DNA of 19,685 bases from CAINDI01 sp037127585 (GTDB lineage: Bacteria > Verrucomicrobiota > Verrucomicrobiia > Palsa-1439), in assembly GCA_037127585.1 (NCBI GenBank), contig JBAXYB010000054.1:1-19685 (forward strand). Direction: 5' to 3'. Below, piece by piece: positions 12,644 through 19,260 of the stretch (positions are counted from its first letter, which is position 1; the number at the start of each line of letters is the position of its first letter). Below the pieces are notes generated by a model. The model was not told the DNA's origin, searched no databases, and worked only from the letters and a program-made list of their open reading frames with translations. The position numbers were made by a program, and so were the translations under genes.

Positions 12644-14860
12644 TTACTTTTTCAACACCGCCGCGCGGTCGGCGGCTTTTTGAAGTTGGAGCTTGTCGCC
12701 ACAGGTGTGCGCTCCTTCGATGAAGAGTTGCGCTTCTTCGATGAGCCGGTGCGTGGCTTCCTTCGTTGGCGCCGGCGCGCTCTCCGACCGTTTGAACAGA
12801 TAACCGGCAAGCTGTGGTTGGAACATTGTCAAAAACCGCGTCTTGAATTCACTCACCACCGTGGCCGGGTCGCGCGGGGCGTCGAGCCATTGTTCGTGGA
12901 TCAATCCGTGTGCGGCTTGGAGCATCGAACCGAAGGCGAGTTCGTCAGCCTTCGCGAAGTTGCCGGCTTCGTGGGCGAGTTGAGCTTCGAAGTTCATCCG
13001 CTCAGCCGCGCCCAATTCAAACTGCAACGCAGTGATGACTTCACCAGCGCATTCGCCCATGCCGATATCGCCCATGCTAAATTCGCGCGGGTCGCCCCAA
13101 TCGCTGTAGAACGTCGGGTCTTTTTCGTACGGCGGGACGACCATCAAGTCTTCTATCATCTTACGCGATTCAGCCTTGCCGATTCGCGCGTAGAAATCCT
13201 GTAAAGACTCGTTGGCGTGGCGCTCTTTGACGAATCGTTCGGTGATGCGCTCGACGACTTTCGGGACGTTGCGTGACGGCACGCTGCCGATGGCGAGGCC
13301 GTAACTGCCACCGTTGTTGCGCCACTTGCCGCCGAGTAGCACTTGGAAGTGCGGAACTTTCCGGTTCGCGATGGTGCGGCTGTTTCCGTAAAAACCGATG
13401 TCGGCGATGTGGTGCTGGCCACAAGAATTGAAGCAACCGCTCATCTTGATGCGGAGGCCTTTGACCGATTCATCCAGCGTGAAAAACTTACCGGCGAGTT
13501 GCGACCGGAGTTCCCGGGCGAGGCCGCGCGACGATGCGATACCGAGTTTGCAGGTATCGGTGCCGGGGCACGCGGTCATGTCGAGAATCGTACCGGCGCC
13601 GTGTTCGCCGAGGCCGATCTGCTTCAAGCCGGTGTAGAGCGCCGGCAAGTCGGCTTGGCTGACCCAGCGGATGAGAAGATTTTGCTCGACGCTGGTGCGG
13701 ACGCTGTCACCGCTGTACTTGCGAACGAGGTCGGCGAGTTGCCGGGCTTGAGTGGACGTGATGTCGCCGATGGGGCAGGCGACGGTGACGGTCGCGAAGC
13801 CGGCTTGGCGTTGCTGGTAAACGTTGGTCGTGTGCCACGCGTTGAAACCTTCGGGCCGGTGACCGTTGAGCGAACTGGCCGGCTTGATCGGCTTCTCATC
13901 GACAGCCGGGAATTGTGTCCAACGCGGGTCGGGCGGCAGAATCTTGCGTTCTTCGGCAACAAGGCGCTTGAATTCTTCGATGCCGAGTTTGTCGACGAGG
14001 AATTTGATGCGGGCGCGGGCGCGATTGGCTTTTTCACCAAGCCGGGCAAAGACGCGCGCGATGGCTTGCGCGGTCGGGAGGAGTTCCTCGACCGGGACGA
14101 AATCGCCGAACACTTTGGCCTGATACGGCACAGCACCGAGGCCGCCGCCGACGTAGAGTTTGAAACCGCGATTGCCGTCGCGGACTTGGGCGATGCCGCC
14201 AAAGTCGTGCATGTTGACGAGGCCGCAGGCTTCGTCTTCGCAGCCGGAGAAGGCTGGCTTAAATTTGCGGCCGAAATCTTGCGTGTCCGGGTGGCCGAGC
14301 AAAAAGTAGGTGAGCGCCTTGGCGTACGGCGTCACGTCGAATGCCTCGGTGCGGCAGATGCCGGAGAGCGGGCAGGCGGTGACGTTTCTCACCGAGTTGC
14401 CGCAGGCTTCCCGGGTGGTGATGCCGACGGCGGCGAGCCGGCGCATCAGGTTCGGTGTGTCTTCGATGTGAACGAAGTGAAATTGAAAATCCTGCCGGGT
14501 CGTGATGTGGAGGATGCCGTCGGAATATTCCTCGGCGCAATCGGCGAGGACTTCGAGCTGGCCGGGGTTGAGGCCGCCGAACGGGATTTTGATGCGCATC
14601 ATGCCGGGCGCGTCCCACGCGGTGTCCGGGCCTTTGGTCAACGGCGCGAGCGGAAACTTCAGATGCTGCGTCTGAAAGCCGTCGAAGCGTTGGGCATTAT
14701 CGTAGCGTTGACCGTATGCGCCGCGGCGGAGGCGGGTCTCGGCGAAAAGCTTCTCGTCGATCTTGCCGAGTTTGCGCAGTTCCATCTGCGTTTCGTAAAT
14801 GTCGATTTCCTTGCCGAGATCGGCCGGTATCTGTGCGCCCAGTTTTTCCTTCCAAGTCAT
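12644..14860 (-). CDS. Siroheme nitrite/sulfite reductase with extra C-terminal helical domain
   Basis: This 738-residue protein has a full siroheme/4Fe-4S reductase core (about residues 1-590) of the ferredoxin-dependent type, which reduces sulfite to sulfide or nitrite to ammonia by six electrons. The two ferredoxin-like/siroheme halves are visible: HITTRQDFQFHFV with RNVTACPLSGICRTEAFDVTPY in the first, and the cluster motif C431-x5-C437...C476-x3-C480 (CPGTDTC, MSGCFNSCGQHH) in the second. Sulfite and nitrite reductases are hard to separate by eye; the RNVTACP form and the context without nitrate genes lean towards sulfite. Residues about 595-738 (starting MGDIGMGECAGEVITALQF) are an addition not found in classical NirA/Sir, mostly helical and possibly HEPN-like. 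A promoter-like sequence and a perfect palindrome lie just upstream, and a small unknown gene follows after 4 nt. Confidence 0.9.
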   Translation of the reverse strand: MTWKEKLGAQIPADLGKEIDIYETQMELRKLGKIDEKLFAETRLRRGAYGQRYDNAQRFDGFQTQHLKFPLAPLTKGPDTAWDAPGMMRIKIPFGGLNPGQLEVLADCAEEYSDGILHITTRQDFQFHFVHIEDTPNLMRRLAAVGITTREACGNSVRNVTACPLSGICRTEAFDVTPYAKALTYFLLGHPDTQDFGRKFKPAFSGCEDEACGLVNMHDFGGIAQVRDGNRGFKLYVGGGLGAVPYQAKVFGDFVPVEELLPTAQAIARVFARLGEKANRARARIKFLVDKLGIEEFKRLVAEERKILPPDPRWTQFPAVDEKPIKPASSLNGHRPEGFNAWHTTNVYQQRQAGFATVTVACPIGDITSTQARQLADLVRKYSGDSVRTSVEQNLLIRWVSQADLPALYTGLKQIGLGEHGAGTILDMTACPGTDTCKLGIASSRGLARELRSQLAGKFFTLDESVKGLRIKMSGCFNSCGQHHIADIGFYGNSRTIANRKVPHFQVLLGGKWRNNGGSYGLAIGSVPSRNVPKVVERITERFVKERHANESLQDFYARIGKAESRKMIEDLMVVPPYEKDPTFYSDWGDPREFSMGDIGMGECAGEVITALQFELGAAERMNFEAQLAHEAGNFAKADELAFGSMLQAAHGLIHEQWLDAPRDPATVVSEFKTRFLTMFQPQLAGYLFKRSESAPAPTKEATHRLIEEAQLFIEGAHTCGDKLQLQKAADRAAVLKK

Positions 14861-14871
14861 AGCGGTCAGAA

Positions 14872-14900
14872 TGTGTAGCAGCTTGCCGGTTGCGCAACAA
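14872..14900 (-). promoter_or_regulatory. Possible promoter of the nitrite/sulfite reductase gene
   Basis: On the minus strand TTGTTG (14900-14895) is followed after 17 nt by TACACA (14877-14872), a weak -10. The box ends 11 nt before the ATG, as for other first genes here. The 19-bp palindrome lies 5 nt upstream of the -35. Confidence 0.35.
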
Positions 14901-14905
14901 GAAAA

Positions 14906-14924
14906 TCGGACAGAATCTGTCCGA
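14906..14924. promoter_or_regulatory. Perfect 19-bp palindrome, probable regulator binding site
   Basis: TCGGACAGAATCTGTCCGA consists of two perfect 9-bp arms around a single central base, as expected for a dimeric regulator. It is centred about 50 nt upstream of the inferred start of transcription of the nitrite/sulfite reductase gene, just beyond the -35 box. That position suits an activator, or a repressor that reaches into the promoter. The arm design recalls sites of Rrf2-type regulators (IscR/CymR group), which often control sulfur and iron-sulfur genes; this link is inference. Confidence 0.65.
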
Positions 14925-14947
14925 ATGGTCAGCCCGCCGGTCAGGAT

Positions 14948-15244
14948 TCAAATCGGATTGGTCTGTTGCCAGAGGTGCAGCAGGCCAACCATGATGCCGA
15001 AGCCGATCGTGAACGTATGGATCAGCAGATAGATATAGTACGGACTGAGTGAGTCGCTGGCGGCCCGGCAGAGTTCTTTGTAACGGTGCATGTTGCTGAA
15101 CAGCTGCCACGGCAAGAACCCCGTCGGAAAGTGCGAGCCGTTGCGGTACAGCCGCGGGCAAATGATGAATATGTGAATCACAACACTACTGACTGCGGAG
15201 ATGCCCCACAGCACAGTCAATCCGAGCAGCACGCGGTCGGGCAT
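14948..15244 (-). CDS. Small two-pass membrane protein, function unknown
   Basis: This 98-residue protein has two clear hydrophobic segments: residues about 4-28 (VLLGLTVLWGISAVSSVVIHIFII) and about 69-91 (YYIYLLIHTFTIGFGIMVGLLHLW). They are joined by a loop of about 40 residues with basic and aromatic residues (RLYRNGSHFPTGFLPWQLFSNMHRYKELCR). His residues occur in or near both membrane segments, but no haem or metal motif can be called. I do not recognise the family. The ATG at 15244 lies 2 nt after the stop of the PfkB-type kinase gene, so the two share a transcript. The reductase gene follows 87 nt downstream, after its own promoter-like region. It could be structural, regulatory or unrelated to both neighbours. 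Confidence 0.65.
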   Translation of the reverse strand: MPDRVLLGLTVLWGISAVSSVVIHIFIICPRLYRNGSHFPTGFLPWQLFSNMHRYKELCRAASDSLSPYYIYLLIHTFTIGFGIMVGLLHLWQQTNPI

Positions 15245-15246
15245 AG

Positions 15247-16356
15247 CTAGAGCGTCCGGAGAAATTTGGCGAGTTCCAACGCGGCGGGACTCTGGGCGGT
15301 GCGCACATAGTAACCGGAGGTGCCGACGCCAATCTGTAATGCGACCTCGTCGTCCGCGCCGATCAGTTTCCCAAGACAGAAGCCGGCATTGAAATGATCG
15401 CCCGCGCCGGTACTGATGAGCGGTTTCTCGACGAACGGGCCGGCCGCTTTGACAACGCCGGCCGCACTTGCGGCGACAGCGTACGCTCGCGGATGGACGA
15501 CGACGCCGGCAATCTGGAGTTTGTCGTAGACAAACTTCGCGACGGCACGAATGGCAGATTCGCCATCGGTCGCGCCGGTATAACCCAGCACGGCACCGAT
15601 CTGGAACGCTTCCTTTTCATTCAGCCCGAGGTACGTGTTGAAGTATTTCTGAAACTTCGCAATTAACCCGAGCGCGTGGGCGATGTCGGCCGGCGGACGC
15701 GACTCCGGATCGGCGAGGTCGAAAAAGAACGTGTGCCGGGCCGTGAGGTGCGGACAAATCTCGTCGAGCACGTGTTGCCAGATGTCGCTCATCTCCGGCA
15801 ACATCGTCCAGTTCTGCAACCCGATGAGCGCGGAGTTCGCGAAGAGCCCCTGTAACCGGTCGCGCCCGACTCGCGCGACGAGGTTGGCCCAATTCACGTC
15901 GAGCATCGTCTTGCGTTTGCCGAGCATCAGCTTGCCGTCATTAAACTCGAGCGCATCCGTGAATGCCGGCTCCGCGATGCTGATGACGGTCGCGTGTTTC
16001 GCAAATTCCTCGAAGGCTGGATGGATGTGCGGATAACCCAGATTGCCGATGTACGTGGTCGGCGCGCCGAACGCGGCGAGCGCGTTGGCCATGATCGGGC
16101 CGTTGCCGCCGAGCTTGACGCGTTCGACCCAGAGTTCGAGATTCGAACTCTTGCCGGCGGCGCGGGCCAGGCGATCGACCAACGCCGTGATTGTCGGCAG
16201 CGTGGTGAATTGGGTGGCGGACTCCCGTTGATCGACGGCGCGAATGATGGAGTCGACAAACCCGTCGAGGCCGATGGTGACCGGCCATTGGGCGAGGCCG
16301 GCGGTTTGGCGGGTTAGTAAGTCAGCAGCGCGTTGGGCGAGAAGATTGGTGCTCAT
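15247..16356 (-). CDS. PfkB-family carbohydrate kinase
   Basis: This 369-residue protein belongs to the PfkB/ribokinase sugar kinase superfamily, which phosphorylates sugars or nucleosides with ATP. It shows the N-terminal substrate segment (GLDGFVDSIIRAVDQR), the first signature GGNGPIMANALAAFGAPTTYIGNLG (about residues 80-105), and the C-terminal signature STGAGDHFNAGFCLGKL (near residue 315) with the catalytic Asp in GAGD. The middle has FFFDLADPESRPP and NTYLGLNEKEAF, the latter matching the NxxE metal-site region. It is longer than most family members (about 300-330 residues), and the specific substrate cannot be read. The ATG at 16356 is preferred over an in-frame start at 16395, because a promoter-like sequence lies between them and the extra residues look unlike a family start. 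It diverges from the thioredoxin-like gene. Confidence 0.88.
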   Translation of the reverse strand: MSTNLLAQRAADLLTRQTAGLAQWPVTIGLDGFVDSIIRAVDQRESATQFTTLPTITALVDRLARAAGKSSNLELWVERVKLGGNGPIMANALAAFGAPTTYIGNLGYPHIHPAFEEFAKHATVISIAEPAFTDALEFNDGKLMLGKRKTMLDVNWANLVARVGRDRLQGLFANSALIGLQNWTMLPEMSDIWQHVLDEICPHLTARHTFFFDLADPESRPPADIAHALGLIAKFQKYFNTYLGLNEKEAFQIGAVLGYTGATDGESAIRAVAKFVYDKLQIAGVVVHPRAYAVAASAAGVVKAAGPFVEKPLISTGAGDHFNAGFCLGKLIGADDEVALQIGVGTSGYYVRTAQSPAALELAKFLRTL

Positions 16357-16366
16357 ACCGGTCTTG

Positions 16367-16395
16367 TCTGTAGCAGAGCGCGGGACGCCGGGCAA
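16367..16395 (-). promoter_or_regulatory. Possible promoter of the PfkB-type kinase gene
   Basis: On the minus strand TTGCCC (16395-16390) and TACAGA (16372-16367) are 17 nt apart, with a TG one base before the -10 (extended -10 form). It ends 10 nt before the ATG at 16356 and supports that start. Confidence 0.35.
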
Positions 16396-16398
16396 GCC

Positions 16399-16426
16399 TT
16401 GACGTTTCTGCCGGCATTGCTAGGGT
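16399..16426 (+). promoter_or_regulatory. Possible promoter of the thioredoxin-like operon
   Basis: TTGACG (16399-16404, five of six) and TAGGGT (16421-16426) are 16 nt apart, with TGC directly before the -10 as in extended -10 promoters. It ends 11 nt before the ATG at 16438. It lies back to back with the kinase promoter, only 3 nt apart. Confidence 0.42.
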
Positions 16427-16437
16427 ACCGCCACGGG

Positions 16438-16974
16438 ATGAAAAAACTTTTAATCGGCCAACGCGCCCCCGACTTCCTGCTGCCCAGCGTGGATGGTCAC
16501 GACCGGGCGCTGGCGGCCTTCAAAGACAAGGCGGTCGTGGTGGTCGTGTTTACCTGCAACCACTGTCCCTACGCCCAAGCTTACGAAGACCGGCTCATCG
16601 CCATCCAACGCGATTACGCCAGCCGGAGCGTCCAACTCATCGCTATTAACGCCAACGACGCGGACGGCTATCCCGAAGACAACTTCGACAACATGGTCCT
16701 GCGGTCCCAGAAAAAACAGTTTAACTTTCCCTACCTGCGCGACGAAAACCAACGCGTCGCGCGCGGCTACGGAGCCGAGTATACGCCCGAAACCTTCGTC
16801 CTTAACGCGAAATTCGAAGTCGGCTACGTCGGCCGCATCGACGACAATTGGCAACACGCCGACAAAGTGCGCTCGCAAGATTTGCGTCTCGCCATCGATG
16901 CCATCCTCGACGGTAAGCCCGTCGAAAACCCGGTCACCCACGCCATCGGCTGCACGATCAAGTGGAAGTTATGA
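16438..16974 (+). CDS. Thioredoxin-like AhpC/TSA family protein with CNHC motif
   Basis: This 178-residue protein has the thioredoxin fold of the AhpC/TSA-Redoxin group. The opening IGQRAPDFLLPSVDGHDRAL is typical, followed by the strand VVVVFTCNHCPYAQAYEDRL with a CxxC pair at Cys40 and Cys43. Next come INANDADGYPEDNFDNM and the cis-Pro region EYTPETFVLNAKFEVGYVGRIDD. The TCNHCPY form defines a common subgroup of thioredoxin family proteins that are annotated only generally; a role as a thiol oxidoreductase or peroxidase is likely. No signal peptide is present, so it should be cytoplasmic. The ATG at 16438 gives the family N-terminus and has a promoter just upstream; the frame is open to 16333 but those residues do not fit. 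Its stop overlaps the next start (ATGA), making it the head of a five-gene run. Confidence 0.92.
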   Translation: MKKLLIGQRAPDFLLPSVDGHDRALAAFKDKAVVVVVFTCNHCPYAQAYEDRLIAIQRDYASRSVQLIAINANDADGYPEDNFDNMVLRSQKKQFNFPYLRDENQRVARGYGAEYTPETFVLNAKFEVGYVGRIDDNWQHADKVRSQDLRLAIDAILDGKPVENPVTHAIGCTIKWKL

Positions 16975-17351
16975 GACGCATTCTGATTCTCCTGACCAAT
17001 CTCGCCGTCGGCGTGCTGGCCCTGATTGCCGTTGATCATTTCTTCGATGGCGTCACCTTTGACGACTGGCAAACTGTCGTCGGCGGGGCGATCCTCCTCG
17101 CGCTCGTCAACGCCTTCCTCCGGCCGCTCATCGTCCTGCTCACGCTGCCGATTACCATCCTCTCCCTCGGCCTCTTCACACTCGTCATCAATGCCGGTCT
17201 GCTCAAATTTGTTGCCTGGCTCTTGCCGGGTTTCCACGTCACCGGCTTCTGGACTGCCGTCGGCGCCGCGCTGATGATCAGTATCGTCAGCACCGTTCTC
17301 AACTGGTTTCTCAAACCGAAGAACAAATTCGAAGTCACCGTCATCCGCTGA
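16971..17351 (+). CDS. Four-TM membrane protein of the phage-holin-like family IV
   Basis: This 126-residue protein has four hydrophobic segments (about residues 3-22, 34-53, 55-80 and 90-113) with short loops. The pattern LLALVNAFLRPLIVLLTLPITILSLGLFTLVINAGLL is the hallmark of the small membrane proteins catalogued as mycobacterial 4-TMS phage holin superfamily IV (YvlD-like). Despite the name, chromosomal members are widespread and are not known to be lytic; their job is unclear. No phage genes are nearby. The ATG at 16971 overlaps the thioredoxin-like stop by 4 nt, and its own stop overlaps the next ATG by one base (TGATG). A GTG at 16962 is possible but less likely. Confidence 0.9.
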   Translation: MRRILILLTNLAVGVLALIAVDHFFDGVTFDDWQTVVGGAILLALVNAFLRPLIVLLTLPITILSLGLFTLVINAGLLKFVAWLLPGFHVTGFWTAVGAALMISIVSTVLNWFLKPKNKFEVTVIR

Positions 17352-17971
17352 TGAACCAGTTCGCGGCCGTCATCTTCGACTTGGACGGCGTCCTCATCGA
17401 TAGCGAACCTCTCCACGCTCAGGCTTGGGAAAAACTCTTCACCGAACTCGGTCTGGTCGACGCGCACGGGATGGATTTCCGGAGCTACATTGGTGTTTCC
17501 GACCAAGTCTTCCTCCGTGACTTCCTCGATAAACATCCCCAGCCGGCAACGCCCACCGCACTGAATGCCCGCAAACGTCACCACCTCCTCAACCTCGTCC
17601 GCGAAAAGCGGCCCATCTTTCCCGAACTCCACGAACTCATCCCCGCGCTCGCCCAACGCTACCGGCTCGCCGTCGCTTCCAGCTCGAACCAATCCGTCAT
17701 CGACGTCGTCCTCACAGTCGCCGGCTTCCGCCAGCACTTCTCCGTCACCGTCGGTGGCGACGCCGTCCACGACCACAAACCCGACCCCGCCGTCTACAAT
17801 CTCGCCGTCCAAAAGCTCGGTGTTTCCGCTGCGCAATGTTGTGCCATCGAAGACTCCACCGCCGGCATCACGGCCGCTCAAGCGGCTGGCATCACCGTCA
17901 TCGGCTACCAGCAGACCGGCGCCGACCACTTCGTCCACAACTTCACCGAAGTCCGGCAACTGCTCCTATGA
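17351..17971 (+). CDS. HAD-superfamily phosphatase, beta-phosphoglucomutase-like
   Basis: This 206-residue protein is a HAD hydrolase with the helical cap of subfamily I. Motif I is FDLDGVLIDSEP, with the nucleophile Asp10 and general acid Asp12. Motif II is the Ser/Thr in VASSS. Motif III is the Lys in HDHKPDP. Motif IV is IEDSTAGITAAQAAG. The sequence AxxxGVxxIEDSxxGIxAAxAAG is typical of beta-phosphoglucomutase and of 2-deoxyglucose-6-phosphate or similar sugar phosphatases. These differ by few residues, so the substrate is left open. It is cytoplasmic. It starts on the last base of the holin-like gene's stop and its own stop overlaps the prmA start (ATGA), showing tight translational coupling. 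Codons are strongly C-ending, like its direct neighbours. Confidence 0.93.
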   Translation: MNQFAAVIFDLDGVLIDSEPLHAQAWEKLFTELGLVDAHGMDFRSYIGVSDQVFLRDFLDKHPQPATPTALNARKRHHLLNLVREKRPIFPELHELIPALAQRYRLAVASSSNQSVIDVVLTVAGFRQHFSVTVGGDAVHDHKPDPAVYNLAVQKLGVSAAQCCAIEDSTAGITAAQAAGITVIGYQQTGADHFVHNFTEVRQLLL

Positions 17972-18873
17972 CCGCCTTCGTCCTCATCAAAACGCCGGTT
18001 GCCGATGCCGAAGCGCTCTCCGAACAAATCTGGGAACTGCCCGGCATCCTCGGCATTGAAGAACTCCCGGCCGATGGCCAGCTGGTCTTCCGCCCTGATC
18101 TCGACCATCATTTCGTCCGGTTCGATGGCCGGTCGCAGTACAACGCTTGGTTGCGCACCGAAGAATACCGGCGCGGCGATCACGTCCTGCTCAAGGTCTA
18201 TTATACCGGGGAGTTCCCCGAAACATTCGCGGTCATCGGTCGTGGCACAGTGGAACCCGAAGATTACCTCGCCCAAATGCGTGACCAGCATCACGGCCGT
18301 GTCATCGGTAAGTTCTGGGTTGGCCCGCCGTGGGAATCTCCGCGTAGAACGAGCTTCCAGCTCGTTTCCGCGAACGAGCAGGATGCTCGTTCTACCATCC
18401 CGGTCATCATCGAACCCGGCACCGCCTTCGGCCTCGGCGATCATCCGACGACGCAACTGTGCCTCGAACTCCTCGCCAGCATCCCGCGCCCACGGCGCGT
18501 CCTCGACTTCGGGGCCGGCTCCGGTGTCCTCGCGATTGCCGCAGCGAAACTCTGGCCGGGCTGCGAACTATGCCTCACCGAACTCGACCAGCAATGTTGG
18601 TCCAACATCGAATCCAACTTCGCGCTCAATGGTCTCCCGGCTCCGCCAGTCCACGCCGACGTGCCGGCAGGCAAATTCGATCTTATCCTCGCCAACATCT
18701 ACCTCGAAGTTCTCAAGTCATCCGTCCTGAAGTTGGACGCCAAACAGCTGATCCTCAGCGGCATACTCGGCGCGGAACAACTCACCGAGTTCAAGCGCCA
18801 TCTCGCCGGCTGGCGCATCATCCGGCAACTGGAACGCGAAGATTGGTTCGCACTCCAGCTGGAACGTTGCTAA
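17968..18873 (+). CDS. prmA: Ribosomal protein L11 methyltransferase-like protein with palindrome-encoded insert
   Basis: This 301-residue protein matches PrmA, the SAM-dependent methyltransferase that modifies ribosomal protein L11. An N-terminal substrate-recognition part (about 1-100) is followed by the linker GRVIGKFWVGPPWESP. The catalytic domain starts at VIIEPGTAFGLGDHPTT. It includes the SAM-binding VLDFGAGSGVLAIAAAKL and the DLILANIYLEVL motif that corresponds to the NPPY-like active-site region. Between PPWESP and IPVIIEPG there is a stretch of about 18 residues (positions about 126-143) encoded by a 52-bp inverted palindrome pair at 18344-18395. E. coli PrmA has about 13 fewer residues here. 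The frame stays open, so the protein is probably functional. GLGDHP replaces the usual GTGxHP. The ATG at 17968 overlaps the HAD gene stop; a longer frame from 17836 is overlap only. Confidence 0.88.
   Translation: MTAFVLIKTPVADAEALSEQIWELPGILGIEELPADGQLVFRPDLDHHFVRFDGRSQYNAWLRTEEYRRGDHVLLKVYYTGEFPETFAVIGRGTVEPEDYLAQMRDQHHGRVIGKFWVGPPWESPRRTSFQLVSANEQDARSTIPVIIEPGTAFGLGDHPTTQLCLELLASIPRPRRVLDFGAGSGVLAIAAAKLWPGCELCLTELDQQCWSNIESNFALNGLPAPPVHADVPAGKFDLILANIYLEVLKSSVLKLDAKQLILSGILGAEQLTEFKRHLAGWRIIRQLEREDWFALQLERC
18344..18395. repeat. REPIN-like palindrome pair of a second family inside prmA
   Basis: GTAGAACGAGC (18344-18354) is the exact inverse of GCTCGTTCTAC (18385-18395). Each half is itself a hairpin: AACGAGC, loop TTCCA, GCTCGTT in the left half; GAACGAGC, loop AGGAT, GCTCGTTC in the right. 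Both ends begin with GTAG, the classical REP tetranucleotide. The sequence is unrelated to the REP family around the RAYT gene. It is read in frame within prmA; the frame containing the edge TAG is avoided. Confidence 0.8.
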
Positions 18874-18882
18874 ATTTCGGGC

Positions 18883-19260
18883 ATGCCTAAATTCCTTCAC
18901 ATCCGCATCCGCGTTAGCAACCTCGACCGCACCATCGCGTTCTACGAACAACTCGGCTTCAAGTGCACCCGCCGCACCGACAAGTCGCCCGCCGGCAACC
19001 AACTCGCCTTCCTCGAACTCGCCGGCAACGCGCACTTCCTCGAACTCTGTTATTCGCCCGACTACAAACTCGCCGTGCCGGAAGATTTGATGCACACCGC
19101 CATCGGCTATCCGGATTTGATTGCGAAGTGTGATGAGTTGGAGAAGAAGGGCGTCGCGATCTGGCCGGATGGTTGGCGGACAAAGTTCCCGACCGGCAAC
19201 AAGATGGCGTTCGTCACCGACCCGGACGGCTACGAGGTTGAGTTGCTGGAGACGAAATAG
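18883..19260 (+). CDS. VOC family protein, lactoylglutathione lyase-like
   Basis: This 125-residue protein is a single vicinal-oxygen-chelate unit resembling glyoxalase I (GloA), which converts the methylglyoxal-glutathione adduct to S-lactoylglutathione. Metal-ligand positions are plausible: His6 in FLHIRIRV, a Glu in HFLELCY (about residue 50), a His in LMHTAIGY, and the terminal Glu in GYEVELLE. Typical landmarks are LDRTIAFYEQLGF, IAKCDELEKKGV and FVTDPDGYEVELLE. True GloA proteins share these, but other VOC enzymes (dioxygenases, resistance proteins) do too, so the substrate is not certain. It starts 9 nt after prmA and probably ends the operon. The first half uses C-ending codons like prmA, and the second half uses many G- and T-ending ones. 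Confidence 0.88.
   Translation: MPKFLHIRIRVSNLDRTIAFYEQLGFKCTRRTDKSPAGNQLAFLELAGNAHFLELCYSPDYKLAVPEDLMHTAIGYPDLIAKCDELEKKGVAIWPDGWRTKFPTGNKMAFVTDPDGYEVELLETK

Noticed and set aside
13343..14878. A 511-codon open frame on the plus strand opposite the nitrite/sulfite reductase gene
   Set aside because: Its protein is low in complexity and matches no family, while the opposite strand encodes a complete reductase with all cluster cysteines. Long antisense frames are expected in GC-rich genes.
16971..17351. Phage lysis module suggested by the holin-like protein
   Set aside because: No endolysin or phage genes are nearby; chromosomal members of this membrane family are common and the gene sits in a housekeeping operon.
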